From Pseudochryseolinea flava (lineage in GTDB: Bacteria; Bacteroidota; Bacteroidia; Cytophagales; Cyclobacteriaceae), in the NCBI RefSeq assembly GCF_003286915.1, contig NZ_QMFY01000002.1:1-64000 (forward strand): a stretch of 64,000 bases of DNA, read 5' to 3'. Every line of letters starts with the position of its first letter. The first letter of the stretch is position 1. Position numbers and translations under genes: made by a program. The notes under the pieces were generated by a model. The model made no database searches. It saw nothing but the letters and a program-made list of their open reading frames with translations, and was not told the origin of the DNA. Below are positions 25,651 through 35,554 of this stretch, in pieces.

Positions 25651-26145
25651 ATGAAACACAAACTAATTAATTTCATAAGCCCATTGTTATTTCTGGCCAC
25701 ACTAATTAGCTGTAATGACAAAGGAGAAAGTCAGCAATCAGAATTGGGGTCTTCTGATGAAACAATTTTTCCGAAGGGCGAACTCGGACCAGCAACAAAT
25801 TTCACCGGCAATGCCTATAATTTTGGTTTAGTATCCAATGATACTGTCTATAATACATTAGTCGGCAATGTTTATTTTGAAAAGGGAGCGAGATCGAACT
25901 GGCACGTCCATCCGAGCGGGCAAATTCTCATCGTACTTGATGGCGAGGGCTATCATCAACTCGAAGGACAGCCCAAGCAAACGATGAAAAAAGGTGATGT
26001 GATCAAGTGTCCACCGAAAATAAAGCACTGGCATGGGGCAACTGAAAAAAACAACCTTACACAAATGTATATTTTACCAAAGACACAAAATGGAATTGTG
26101 ACCTGGTTAGAGGTTGTTACTGATGAGCAGTATCTCTCCAACTAA
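25651..26145 (+). CDS. Cupin-domain lipoprotein
   Basis: A 164-residue protein with start at 25651 (MKHKLINFISPLLFLATLISC); lipid signal LISC. The single cupin domain has motif one HVHPSGQILIVLDGEG and motif two GDVIKCPPKIKHWHGA, so the metal-binding His residues are present. Similar proteins stand beside carboxymuconolactone decarboxylases and aldo/keto reductases in Proteobacteria and Bacteroidetes. Possible isomerase or quinone-related enzyme; the substrate is unknown. Confidence 0.85.
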   Translation: MKHKLINFISPLLFLATLISCNDKGESQQSELGSSDETIFPKGELGPATNFTGNAYNFGLVSNDTVYNTLVGNVYFEKGARSNWHVHPSGQILIVLDGEGYHQLEGQPKQTMKKGDVIKCPPKIKHWHGATEKNNLTQMYILPKTQNGIVTWLEVVTDEQYLSN

Positions 26146-26224
26146 TTCATGAATGTTTTCCTTTTATAAACGAATTCATATTTATTTCTGATGACCAAAA
26201 TGATTTAAAGATATGTTAATAAAA

Positions 26225-27208
26225 ATGAACAAAATGAGTAGAGCAACGGCAACAATTTGTTTTGCTCTTATGTCAGTGCTTTCGTCAGCACAAAATGACA
26301 AAACAAGTGATGCAAAAAACGAAGAATTTATCGATGGGCTAGCAGAGCTAATGGCACATTCTCTCCGTTCGCCAATTTTGCGCACGCCAGATCAATACGG
26401 AATGCAATACGAAGACATATTTTTTTCTGCAATAGATGGTGTGCCTTTGGAAGGCTGGTTTATCCCTGCAAAAGGTTCAAAAAAACTAATTATCTGCAAT
26501 CATCCAATGCCCGCCAACCGTTATGGCTTTCCAGGTCATTTGGACCCTTGGAAAATGTTTGGAGGTTTCGAAGTTAATTTTCTACCGGAATATAAAATTC
26601 TGCACGATGCCGGTTACAATATTATTGCTTACGATTTTCGGAATCACGGACGCAGTGGTCAAGGCAATGGTGGTATCGTAGCGCATGGTATCGTGGAATA
26701 TCGTGACGTAATTGGCTCATTGCGATATGCCAGATCGAGGCCAGATACAAAAGATATGCAAATAGCATTGTACAGCCGATGTGTGGGTGCGAATTCTACA
26801 TTTGTTGCAATGGATAAACATCCCGAAGAATTTAAAAACATTACCTCAATGTTTGCCTTGCAACCTTCGCCTCCACGTGCCTTTGTAAAAACGGCAATGG
26901 ACAATGCCAATATACCTAACGGATATGAATTGTTCGATGAGGCCTTTAAGAAGAAAACAGGATACGTACTGGATGATTTTAGGCCAATTGAAAACTCTAA
27001 AGCTTCCACCATCCCTACGTTAGTTGCTCAGGTAAAAGATGATTCCTCAATGCCGTTTCATTATGTGGAAGAAATCTACAACAACATATCTGCAAAAGAT
27101 AAAAAGCTCTTTTGGATTGAAGGAACAGACCAGCGTTTTCAAGGCTACAATTACTTCGGGAAAAATCCAAAAGTGATGCTGGATTGGTTCGATAAGCATT
27201 TTAAATAA
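26225..27208 (+). CDS. Exported alpha/beta hydrolase
   Basis: A 327-residue protein with signal peptide (ATATICFALMSVLSSAQ). It has the hydrolase-fold marks GVPLEGWFIPAKGSKKLIICNHPMP, a long cap-like insertion, YDFRNHGRSG and a nucleophile region ALYSRCVGANSTF in which Cys appears to replace the usual G-x-S-x-G Ser. The start at 26225 is chosen because an upstream ATG adds only four residues. Activity is not assured with the odd nucleophile. Confidence 0.75.
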   Translation: MNKMSRATATICFALMSVLSSAQNDKTSDAKNEEFIDGLAELMAHSLRSPILRTPDQYGMQYEDIFFSAIDGVPLEGWFIPAKGSKKLIICNHPMPANRYGFPGHLDPWKMFGGFEVNFLPEYKILHDAGYNIIAYDFRNHGRSGQGNGGIVAHGIVEYRDVIGSLRYARSRPDTKDMQIALYSRCVGANSTFVAMDKHPEEFKNITSMFALQPSPPRAFVKTAMDNANIPNGYELFDEAFKKKTGYVLDDFRPIENSKASTIPTLVAQVKDDSSMPFHYVEEIYNNISAKDKKLFWIEGTDQRFQGYNYFGKNPKVMLDWFDKHFK

Positions 27209-27316
27209 AAGCGATCGCCAGCCAACGACTTGAATTTTAAAAACCAATAAGGAAAATGCGTTGTCGGAAATTGTAACATATCAGGAACGCGTAACCGATA
27301 AGCAGTGTAACACTAA

Positions 27317-28318
<1,002 letters not shown>

Positions 28319-28347
28319 GATTTAAACTACTTCCTTACCTAACAAAT

Positions 28348-29244
28348 ATGCGACATCAAATTATCCTCACTCTTCTCTCCCTGATATTGATCTCTACGTT
28401 TGGGTTTTCTCAGAACAACCCTGTCATGGATATATTTCCAAAGGGCACCACTTTACATGGAAACGTAGCGTATAACAATGATACACTAAGTAAACACTTG
28501 CTCGACATTTACCTGCCACCAAACGCGAAGGGCAAATTGCCGCTGGTTATCTTCATTCATGGAGGTGGTTGGCTGGGTAATGATAAGTATGCAGATATTG
28601 GCTACATGAAAAAAACAGTGGCGGAAATAGTAAGTAGTGGTTTTGCACTCGCATCTATTGATTACCGGTTTGCAACACAAGCTGTTTTTCCTGCACAGAT
28701 ACAAGACTGCAATCGCGCAATTTCTTTTCTGATTGACAATGCGGATAAATACGGCTTGGATAAAAAACGAATTGCTATTATGGGCTTCTCAGCTGGTGGG
28801 CACTTAGCCTCGTTAACGGGTTTGTCAAAGAATAATAACGTAGAAAACTTTTTCATGCCAGGAACCAATAAATCATTCACGTTCAAAGCTGTAATTGATT
28901 TCTATGGTCCCGCAGAGTTAATATTATTTCCTGGGGCAAACGATCCTAAGTCTCCCGAAAGTCTTCTGATTGGTGCAACTCCACTCTCGCGCCCAGATCT
29001 TGCAAAAGCAGCAAGCCCAGTTACTTTTGTCGACAAAAACGATCCGCCATTTCTGATTATCCATGGCGAAAAAGACGATATCGTTTCCAACAAACACTCG
29101 CACCTGCTGAGTTCATGGTTAAAAGTTGCCGGGGTGCAGAATGAGTTAGTAATCGTCAAAGATGCGCCTCACTTTGGTGTGATGTTCGATGCGGATGATG
29201 TGAGGAGTAAAGTTATTGCATTCCTAAAGAAGCAAATGAATTAA
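28348..29244 (+). CDS. Exported esterase of the BD-FAE / alpha-beta hydrolase type
   Basis: A 298-residue hydrolase with signal peptide (LISTFGFSQ). Oxyanion HGGGW follows FIHG, the nucleophile is in MGFSAGGHLAS, Asp in IIHGEKDDIVS and His in DAPHFGV. This is the layout of bifunctional feruloyl/acetyl esterases and related lipases. It starts 29 bases after the aldo/keto reductase. Confidence 0.9.
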   Translation: MRHQIILTLLSLILISTFGFSQNNPVMDIFPKGTTLHGNVAYNNDTLSKHLLDIYLPPNAKGKLPLVIFIHGGGWLGNDKYADIGYMKKTVAEIVSSGFALASIDYRFATQAVFPAQIQDCNRAISFLIDNADKYGLDKKRIAIMGFSAGGHLASLTGLSKNNNVENFFMPGTNKSFTFKAVIDFYGPAELILFPGANDPKSPESLLIGATPLSRPDLAKAASPVTFVDKNDPPFLIIHGEKDDIVSNKHSHLLSSWLKVAGVQNELVIVKDAPHFGVMFDADDVRSKVIAFLKKQMN

Positions 29245-29351
29245 GAAGCTGCTCATCCAGAACGTCAATAGCATGGCAGATCGGAACCACACTCTTTTGC
29301 GAGTACAGAATGTCAATCAGCAACCATGATCACTACGTGACAACGAAGCGT

Positions 29352-29530
29352 GGAAATAAATTTTGAAAGTTATTCAGAATCAAGTCGATACAAAAATACA
29401 TGAAAGGTAGCTTCTGTTAAACTAATTGTTGGTCTACCACTTCGCTTATCAACTTCAAGCAAGTAAGCACGAAATTCTTCCAGCCGGATGTCGTCATTCT
29501 GGCACCCTCCTACCTCAACAGAGTTCGAAC
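29352..29530. pseudogene. Rearranged fragment of a sibling integrase
   Basis: The gap 29245-29741 holds scraps of a tyrosine integrase related to the one at 20.2 kb. On the minus strand (about 29425-29500) the frame reads EEFRAYLLEVDKRS, with 29 bases (29440-29468) identical to 20656-20684. On the plus strand 29507-29530 matches 20718-20741 at 22 of 24 bases (SYLNRVR). The two blocks, consecutive in the intact gene, now face opposite ways. Next to them 29352-29411 resembles 19986-20047. This is a scar of a sibling element, scrambled by an inversion. Confidence 0.75.
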
Positions 29531-29741
29531 CCCAGAATCCTAAGAGGTTGACCTTGGACTACCACTTTTATAAGTGTTGGATGATCACTGCAATCTTTTA
29601 AAAAAGTTACTTTGACCTGTCAAAAAGCCTTATGCTGCAAAGGAAAGGGTGAACGAATCATTGTCATTGAGTTCAACTGTGTTTGTTGCGGACTTGAGGT
29701 TGATGAAATATCCAATAACATTTAAATATTGAATTCTACTT

Positions 29742-30485
29742 ATGAAAATTTTAGTAATTGGAGGAACCGGCCTAATCGGCAGTGAAGTCAGTAAAAAACT
29801 AATTACCGAGGGCCACGAGGTTATCATTGGCGCACCGTCTAAAGGTGTCGATGTCATATCAGGCAAAGGACTTGCCGAAGCATTGAAAGGAACTGAAGTC
29901 GTAATTGACCTTTCAAATTCTTCATCACCTGATGACGAGACAGCCTTAAACTTCTTTCGTTCAGCTGGAAAAAATTTAGTGGGTTATGAAAAGGAAGCGG
30001 GAGTGAAACATCATTTAGTGTTATCGATAGTTGGAACAGATCGCGCTCAGTATATAGGATATCTAAAAGCGAAGACGGAGCAAGAAGAAAATATCAAACG
30101 TTCAGGTATCCCGTATACCATTATTCGGTCTACCCAATTTCATGAGCATGTCACCACAATTATTACTGTGCAAGGTGTCGATAATGAAGTTCATGTGTCA
30201 ACAGTCGATTATCAGCCAATAGCAGCTGCGGATGTTGTGAAGTACGTATCTGAGTTTGCCCTGAAAGAGCCAAGAAATGAGACCGTGGAGATTGCAGGCC
30301 CCGACCGAGATTTGATGACGCACTTTGTACAAAAATATCTCGATTATAAGCGAGATAGCAAAGTTGTGATTGGTAATAATCACAGTAGATACATGCATCT
30401 TGATATTCCTAAAGATCTTTTAGTCCCACTTGGAGACTGTCATAAGGGCAATATCACTTTCGAGGAATGGTTGAAGGTCCACTAG
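29742..30485 (+). CDS. NmrA-like NAD(P)-binding SDR protein
   Basis: A 247-residue atypical SDR. The dinucleotide-binding motif GGTGLIGSEV starts at residue 7, and there is no Tyr-x-x-x-Lys catalytic pair in the usual place; YLKAKTEQE and YTIIRSTQFHEH are typical of the NmrA/SDR5-7 groups that act as redox sensors or reductases. Stand-alone unit, with the motif TTATAAGTGTT about 165 bases upstream. Confidence 0.88.
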   Translation: MKILVIGGTGLIGSEVSKKLITEGHEVIIGAPSKGVDVISGKGLAEALKGTEVVIDLSNSSSPDDETALNFFRSAGKNLVGYEKEAGVKHHLVLSIVGTDRAQYIGYLKAKTEQEENIKRSGIPYTIIRSTQFHEHVTTIITVQGVDNEVHVSTVDYQPIAAADVVKYVSEFALKEPRNETVEIAGPDRDLMTHFVQKYLDYKRDSKVVIGNNHSRYMHLDIPKDLLVPLGDCHKGNITFEEWLKVH

Positions 30486-30549
30486 CAAATTAATTGCTTC
30501 CAGGAGCGGTGGTGGTCTTGAACGACTGTCACACCACTCTCCTTCATTT

Positions 30550-32028
30550 TCAACATTTTACTTCTGCCAATGCGCTCACAAATTTTGACATCTCATCTTG
30601 ATTAAGAGATGCAAATCCTAGCCTGATTCCATTAATTCTTGTAGAATATCTATACACACTCCCGTCATTCATGTGAATACCCTTCGAGGCGAGACGTTTG
30701 ACCAACTCGGGGATTGAATAGTCGTTATCGAATGTACCCCACACTGCCATCCCTCCGAGTGGAGTTTTGAATTGCAAAACATCCTTCATGGAAGTCTCCA
30801 GCATACTGCAGAATTGATCACGTCTTTCATGATACAATTTGACGGATCTCCTGATGTGACGTTGCATATCTCCCTTGTTGAAGAGTTGAGCTACCGATTC
30901 TTCAAACAATACATCACCCCGAATCTCTATCAATTGTTTTAACTTCGAAGCCTCCAAGATAAAGTCAGCACTTGCTACTAAATAGCCTAGCCTGATAGTG
31001 GGTGCCAACGTTTTTGAGATTGAACCAATATAAAGTACATAACCGGAATGGTCAGCGCTGGCCAATGGCAAGATTGGACTATTTTCATAGTGGAAGTCGT
31101 AGTCGTAATCGTCCTCGATCACTGGAAATTTATAACGCTTAACCAACTCTAATAACTTCTGCCTTCTGTCCGCACTTAACGTTACTGTTGTTGGATGATG
31201 ATGATGCGGAATAACATATAATAAATCAGGGGGAGAATTTTTACAGATCGTTTCAATCGCATCGACATCGATACCGTTCTCGTCAACTTCCACCTTGATC
31301 AACTTTGCGCCCAATTGTTCAAAAAGCTTATCTGCGAGAACGTAGTTCAAATCACCAACAACGACAGTGCTACCTGGTTTCAATACCATGCTTGCAGCAA
31401 TGAAAATGGCTAACTGCGCGCCATGCGTCACCAGAACGTTTTCAGTTTCAATGTTTAGCGCTCTGGTTGCAGACAGGAATATCGATAGCTCGCGCCTTAA
31501 CGCTTGGTTTCCCGAAGAGCTTTCCTTCATAAGCTTACCGTGGAAAGATGGTTTGTTTAGCAAAGCTTTATAACGATCAAGAATTAGAGTGATAGGTGCT
31601 ATGCGCTGATCTGGATAGCCATCATTAATAATTAATTGATATGGTTTTAGTTCGCGCGAGGGTGGGCGGCTAAAGGTTACCTTATTGTAAAAAGTTGGCA
31701 AACTGACATCTCCATCACCCTTCATCAAATCGATTCCGAAAGATTTCGGTTTAATTATCGGCAATCGCTTGGAAATAAATATTCCCTTTTTGCCAAGTAC
31801 CTCCGCCCAACCTTCTGCACACATTTCGTCATAAGCGGCAACTATTGTCGTTCGATTAAGCTTCATTATAGTCGACATATCCCGGCTCGCGGGTAGCCGA
31901 TACCCCGGCCTGATCTTTCCGCTTTCAATTAGCTGTATGATCCCATTCGCAACCTGCTTGAAAATTGGTGTCGAAGAGTTCCTATCGATGTCGATGAGGC
32001 TACGGAATGGTAATTTTTGTAATGCCAT
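30550..32028 (-). CDS. MocR-type GntR/aminotransferase regulator
   Basis: A 492-residue fusion from the ATG at 32028 (MALQKLPF); 20 upstream codons are judged not translated. The N-terminal 75 residues are a GntR winged helix (IFKQVANGIIQLIESGKIRPG, PASRDMSTIMKLNRTTI). The rest is a fold-type I aminotransferase domain with PLP Lys in GSISKTLAPTIRLGYL and VIEDDYDYDFHY. MocR regulators such as PdxR sense PLP or amino compounds. It is transcribed toward the NmrA-like gene and may control its neighbours. Confidence 0.93.
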   Translation of the reverse strand: MALQKLPFRSLIDIDRNSSTPIFKQVANGIIQLIESGKIRPGYRLPASRDMSTIMKLNRTTIVAAYDEMCAEGWAEVLGKKGIFISKRLPIIKPKSFGIDLMKGDGDVSLPTFYNKVTFSRPPSRELKPYQLIINDGYPDQRIAPITLILDRYKALLNKPSFHGKLMKESSSGNQALRRELSIFLSATRALNIETENVLVTHGAQLAIFIAASMVLKPGSTVVVGDLNYVLADKLFEQLGAKLIKVEVDENGIDVDAIETICKNSPPDLLYVIPHHHHPTTVTLSADRRQKLLELVKRYKFPVIEDDYDYDFHYENSPILPLASADHSGYVLYIGSISKTLAPTIRLGYLVASADFILEASKLKQLIEIRGDVLFEESVAQLFNKGDMQRHIRRSVKLYHERRDQFCSMLETSMKDVLQFKTPLGGMAVWGTFDNDYSIPELVKRLASKGIHMNDGSVYRYSTRINGIRLGFASLNQDEMSKFVSALAEVKC

Positions 32029-32267
32029 GGTAGTCGATCCTGATCGAATCAGGACGGCCTGAACTGGCCATAGATCGAACAGGAGCACAAATATAGTTTG
32101 AGGATGTGTTGAACTGAAGAGATTGTGCAGTCAACGCCTACGCGCATGAATAAAGTCAGCGGCTTAACAAAGTTCTTGATGACATGCGTGACATTAGCTA
32201 CCTTTGTCAGAGCGCCAAACACCTAAAAATCTAATTCGGCATAGTTAGGTTTTGTTACTGATACTTA

Positions 32268-32564
32268 GGCATTTTTTGATGGTAGTTTGTTGCGTGACCC
32301 ACCTAATGCATTGACATTCTGTATTGAGCACATTTTGTATCGGGAAATGATGTTCCTAAACATCCCGAATAAAGTCGAAATAACTGTCAACACATTAATA
32401 AATAATAAGAAGAAGGATTTCTTTGGTGATCCCTCGAGTTATTTTCGGCCTTTTTTGTTGCTAGTTTGTTGCTTGATTTCCTGAGCACTACGCGCAACAC
32501 CTGAAAATCCCTTTCTGGATGTTTAGTTTTTTCTAGCGATGATTAGATGAATTTTGTTGCTAGT
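32268..32564. repeat. Three degenerate direct repeats in a gene-free stretch
   Basis: A 30-base unit with core TAGTTTGTTGC occurs at 32268-32297 and 32447-32476 (26 of 30 bases equal), and a shorter copy, TTTTGTTGCTAGT, at 32552-32564. The spacing between the first two is 179 bases, and text next to them (ACACCT-AAAATC) also recurs. A complementary copy of the ggtgggtca box overlaps 32293-32303. The gap 32029-32571 has no gene. Possible scars of repeated insertions. Confidence 0.5.
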
Positions 32565-32571
32565 GATGCAT

Positions 32572-32949
32572 TTACTTTCGATCAATAAGATCAATGAAGT
32601 TCACGTCGCAATTATCTTTTGATCGACCATATTTTGAAGAAACACAAATTGACACCATGCGCTCTCCTCGATTGATTCGTTGCAGAATCGCGTCAGGATT
32701 GACCGTAGCTTGTCCGTGAAGAATATCATCAGCAAGTTCCTCTCCAGCGAGATCTCTCAAGACGATCATCACAGCATCTTCCACCGAAGCATACACGGAG
32801 AGATTTTCCCATTCAACTGAACTAATACCGTTCGACCTGAATAACTGATATGGATGCAGTTCAACGGCACTCCTAACGATCCGATAAACGTTCAATGAAG
32901 ATTTACCTGGAAAGAAATAGCAGGTGATATATACAGGAAAATTAATCAT
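32572..32949 (-). CDS. Uncharacterised 125-residue protein
   Basis: Begins with a beta-like segment (MINFPVYITCYFF) and contains AVELHPYQLFRSNG and EWENLSVYASVEDAVMIVLRDLAGEELADDIL, then ILQRINRGERMVSICVSSKYG. No known domain is recognised. Composition and length are gene-like and no other frame competes. It belongs to the small-gene island that follows. Confidence 0.5.
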   Translation of the reverse strand: MINFPVYITCYFFPGKSSLNVYRIVRSAVELHPYQLFRSNGISSVEWENLSVYASVEDAVMIVLRDLAGEELADDILHGQATVNPDAILQRINRGERMVSICVSSKYGRSKDNCDVNFIDLIDRK

Positions 32950-33157
32950 GATGTTAGATTACTTAGGTTGGATACTTAATCTATTAACAACATGGAGATA
33001 ATTTTCGTGCTCGGCTCACACGATCTTCAAAACAATTAGAGAATCCAACCAACTTCTTGACGTCACCATAAAAAAGTGCTCGCTACAGTGCAAACGACGT
33101 CCAACATGCGAAATTGAACTGATCAAACATCTACGCAGGCAACCGATTGGTTCGCAT

Positions 33158-33174
33158 TGGTATTAAAATCGTAT
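33158..33174 (+). promoter_or_regulatory. 17-base upstream element shared with 59867
   Basis: TGGTATTAAAATCGTAT ends 52 bases before the ATG of the small YYC protein gene. The identical 17 bases end 58 bases before the paralogous gene at 59942. Conservation in the promoter region of two copies 27 kb apart argues for a promoter or operator. Confidence 0.6.
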
Positions 33175-33226
33175 GCAGTACCAACGATCCTCCTGCGCAC
33201 TTCAGATCTAATTAACGTCACTAAAT

Positions 33227-33439
33227 ATGAAAAACTTACAGATTACTGAAACCGCGTCTCCACTTTACTCCCCGGGGACGGTTGTGTATGCAAAGGATAA
33301 TCCAGCGATAGAGCTCGCAATCCTGCATTATGTAGGGGGAATCTATTACTGTGCTGTCGTCGGCGACGCCAAGTACAATAATTTACCGTTCCTCGAATGT
33401 CAACTCGGGCAACGGAGTGAAATGGATCGCAAACTTTGA
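33227..33439 (+). CDS. Small YYC-family protein, copy 1
   Basis: A 70-residue protein from a family with four members in this window (also 45201, 53584 and 59942). The shared core is Y-x-P-G-T-V-V-Y-A, a spacer, then IYYCAVVGDAKYNNLPFLECQL. It is close to the copy at 59942 (about 70 percent of residues equal by eye) and weaker to the other two. No known function; the beta-strand pattern suggests a compact SH3-like fold. It lies near exported and CsbD-like genes, so a stress role is inferred from context. Confidence 0.75.
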   Translation: MKNLQITETASPLYSPGTVVYAKDNPAIELAILHYVGGIYYCAVVGDAKYNNLPFLECQLGQRSEMDRKL

Positions 33440-33626
33440 CAGGTTGTGCATCTATATACACAGTGCTGTTGTTTTACAAACAAAAAGGAGAATGTTACAT
33501 ACATCCCACTTCGTTGCAAACACATTTAATTCACGATAGGCGTGCTTTAAATCTTCATTAATTGCAACGTTAATCATCAACTTGATGTTACTTGTATGTC
33601 ACTGCTCTGTTGCAATGACATGATCT

Positions 33627-33932
33627 ATGAAAATAAAAATTGCTATTTTTTTTGTGGCTGCCGCAACGATTTTAATTGCTTGCTACGGCGCTATCGCACA
33701 GGAGGCACCGAAGATGAATAAGGAAGAGAATGCCCGGATCGACAGCCTTGCGATCGCGTACAAGCTCAACGACAAGCGCGAGAAACTGAACATTGAAAAG
33801 AAGCGACTGATAACTAAACAAAAAGAAAAAGCTGACTCAAAGTTAAAAGCCAAAGATGCAAACCGTCTTTCTAGTGCTGAAAGAAAAGGGCGAAAAGTAA
33901 GAGTTAATGCAATTGCCGAAAAACCAAAGTGA
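33627..33932 (+). CDS. Small exported Lys-rich protein
   Basis: A 101-residue protein with a signal peptide (MKIKIAIFFVAAATILIACYGAIAQ) followed by a charged helical region, MNKEENARIDSLAIAYKLNDKREKLNIEKKRL and onward, rich in Lys. A paralogue is at 58624 with the same ENxRIDSL motif. Located between the YYC and CsbD-like genes, as in the other set. Possibly a periplasmic stress protein; unknown otherwise. Confidence 0.7.
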   Translation: MKIKIAIFFVAAATILIACYGAIAQEAPKMNKEENARIDSLAIAYKLNDKREKLNIEKKRLITKQKEKADSKLKAKDANRLSSAERKGRKVRVNAIAEKPK

Positions 33933-34027
33933 TGGCGTGCACTCGGCTAGCGCGATTTATATCCGCTTCTTGAACCTTCCGACACCACAACTTAGAATAC
34001 CAAACAAAATAAAACAAAACAAATCTT

Positions 34028-34225
34028 ATGACACAAAATCCGTCACCAGTCGAAATCTGGGAAATCCAAAAGATAAAATTAAAATCGATGTTCAAAAATG
34101 TTCACGACGACGATTTCAAATTTGATTATGGCAAAAAAGAGGTCATGATGAGCAACTTGCAGGTAAAGCTCGGTAAAACGCGGGAAGAATTGAACAAGCT
34201 ACTGGAAGGTCTTGGCCGGTTTTGA
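34028..34225 (+). CDS. CsbD-like small stress protein
   Basis: A 65-residue protein with the CsbD pattern: VEIWEIQKIKLKSMF, then DDFKFDYGKKEVMMSNLQVKLGKTREELNKLL. In Bacillus, CsbD is a general stress protein under sigma-B. Two relatives lie at 58330 and 59189. It follows the exported Lys-rich gene. Confidence 0.8.
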   Translation: MTQNPSPVEIWEIQKIKLKSMFKNVHDDDFKFDYGKKEVMMSNLQVKLGKTREELNKLLEGLGRF

Positions 34226-34253
34226 TTCTCATCCTTCGAGAACACGTAAAGTA

Positions 34254-34490
34254 TTATCTATAGTCAAGAGAGTTTAGTATTTCATGTATGGACAACTCTG
34301 CGCCGCAAATCACCTCCTTGCTTGCTCCATAGTATAAACGAAGCTTGTCACCTAATACCAAATGCCGATTCGTAACAATCACGTTGTCAAAAAATCCCTT
34401 CAACTCGTACCTTCTGTTGGCTCCATGATTGGCGATCCTCTTCTTCCCAGAACGACCCTAGGTCATGAATACTTCCTTTTCCAGGTATGA
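34254..34490 (-). pseudogene. C-terminal relic of a GH130 glycoside enzyme
   Basis: On the minus strand a frame ending at 34254 reads YELKGFFDNVIVTNRHLVLG and then DKLRLYYGASKEVICGAELS, the C-terminal end of GH130 mannoside phosphorylases or hydrolases. Further upstream the matching reading changes frame near SFWEEEDRQSW (34443 onward). No start or complete domain exists. The gap 34226-34656 contains nothing else. An apparently intact GH130 gene is at the right end of the window. Confidence 0.6.
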
Positions 34491-34656
34491 CACCAGAAAT
34501 CAGTGAATAATGTAAACTGTTTCCGTTGGACTACAACATACAAGCATCAGGTAACGCTACATTTGCGAATGAATCGGAACGACAAATCGGAATCAAATAT
34601 AAGCCGGCGCTAGTCTGCTATTATTAGCCGATTGAATACCATATGACCACCTACCA

Positions 34657-35094
34657 ATGAACGTTATGAATCTATGTCAGACCATTCTACTTGTAGAAGA
34701 CGATGGGGATGATCAGGAGTTTTTTATCACTGCGTTGTCCGGAATAACCGACCCTCCCCTAGTCCTAGTAGCAGCTAACGGAAAAGAAGCAATTGATATA
34801 CTCGAAAGATCTATCGTGCTGCCCTCGATGATTTTTATGGATATCAACATGCCGATCATGGATGGCATCGAATGTCTTCGATACATTATGAATGAGCCTC
34901 TAATGAAAGGGATACCAGTGATCGTCTTGTCGTCTGAATCCTACTACGAAGAAAAAGCACGAAATCTCGGCGCGGTTGGATTTATTAAGAAACAATTCTC
35001 TATCTCCGATTTGCGTAATAATATCGAGCGCGAACTTTATACTCCACGTCAGACCGAAAAGTACTATGAAAAGAAAAATCAAAACAACAACTAA
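34657..35094 (+). CDS. Stand-alone CheY-like response regulator
   Basis: A 145-residue single receiver domain. The acidic pocket is in LLVEDDGDDQEFF, the phospho-Asp in MIFMDINMPIMDG, switch Ser in IVLSSES and Lys in GFIKKQF. There is no output domain, so it signals through protein contacts. Alternative start at 34666. One of four lone receivers in this island. Confidence 0.92.
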   Translation: MNVMNLCQTILLVEDDGDDQEFFITALSGITDPPLVLVAANGKEAIDILERSIVLPSMIFMDINMPIMDGIECLRYIMNEPLMKGIPVIVLSSESYYEEKARNLGAVGFIKKQFSISDLRNNIERELYTPRQTEKYYEKKNQNNN

Positions 35095-35218
35095 GTTTAC
35101 CAGATTCATCCCCCTCCCTGAGCAAAAAAACAAAGAGGACGTGATCCAGGAGGAAAATGAAAGAAAGCATCGTGAGTCCGTAATGCATGGCGAAATTTTC
35201 AACCGTCCAACAGCGTTA

Positions 35219-35512
35219 CTAGTCAAAACGACGAAGGCCATTTTTTAGATCAGTGCCTAATAGCATCTCGGCCCCTTGTGCGTGTTTCTTTTTATAATTC
35301 CCTATTACTTCAGCGTCTCCAAACAAGAACAACAGCGCCTCTTTCATCGACTGTGCACGAACAACATCCTTGAATATGACGATCGGTTCATGAAAGTTGA
35401 TATACACAATAACATCAGGAGACTCACGCATAAATTGCTCAACCTCAACAAACGAAAATCTTCTAGCTCCAAATAGGTCATCCACAATATCACCCTTCTG
35501 CGCGAATAGCAA
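35219..35512 (-). CDS. Uncharacterised 97-residue protein
   Basis: Contains FSFVEVEQFMRESPDVIVYINFHEPIVIF and a helical MKEALLFLFGDAEVIGNYKKKHAQG. No family recognised. It is opposite to the response regulator and upstream of nothing obvious; the frame has normal amino acid composition. Confidence 0.5.
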   Translation of the reverse strand: MLFAQKGDIVDDLFGARRFSFVEVEQFMRESPDVIVYINFHEPIVIFKDVVRAQSMKEALLFLFGDAEVIGNYKKKHAQGAEMLLGTDLKNGLRRFD

Positions 35513-35554
35513 AAAAACACATCAATCAACCATGATCGTAAATAAATCTTCTGA

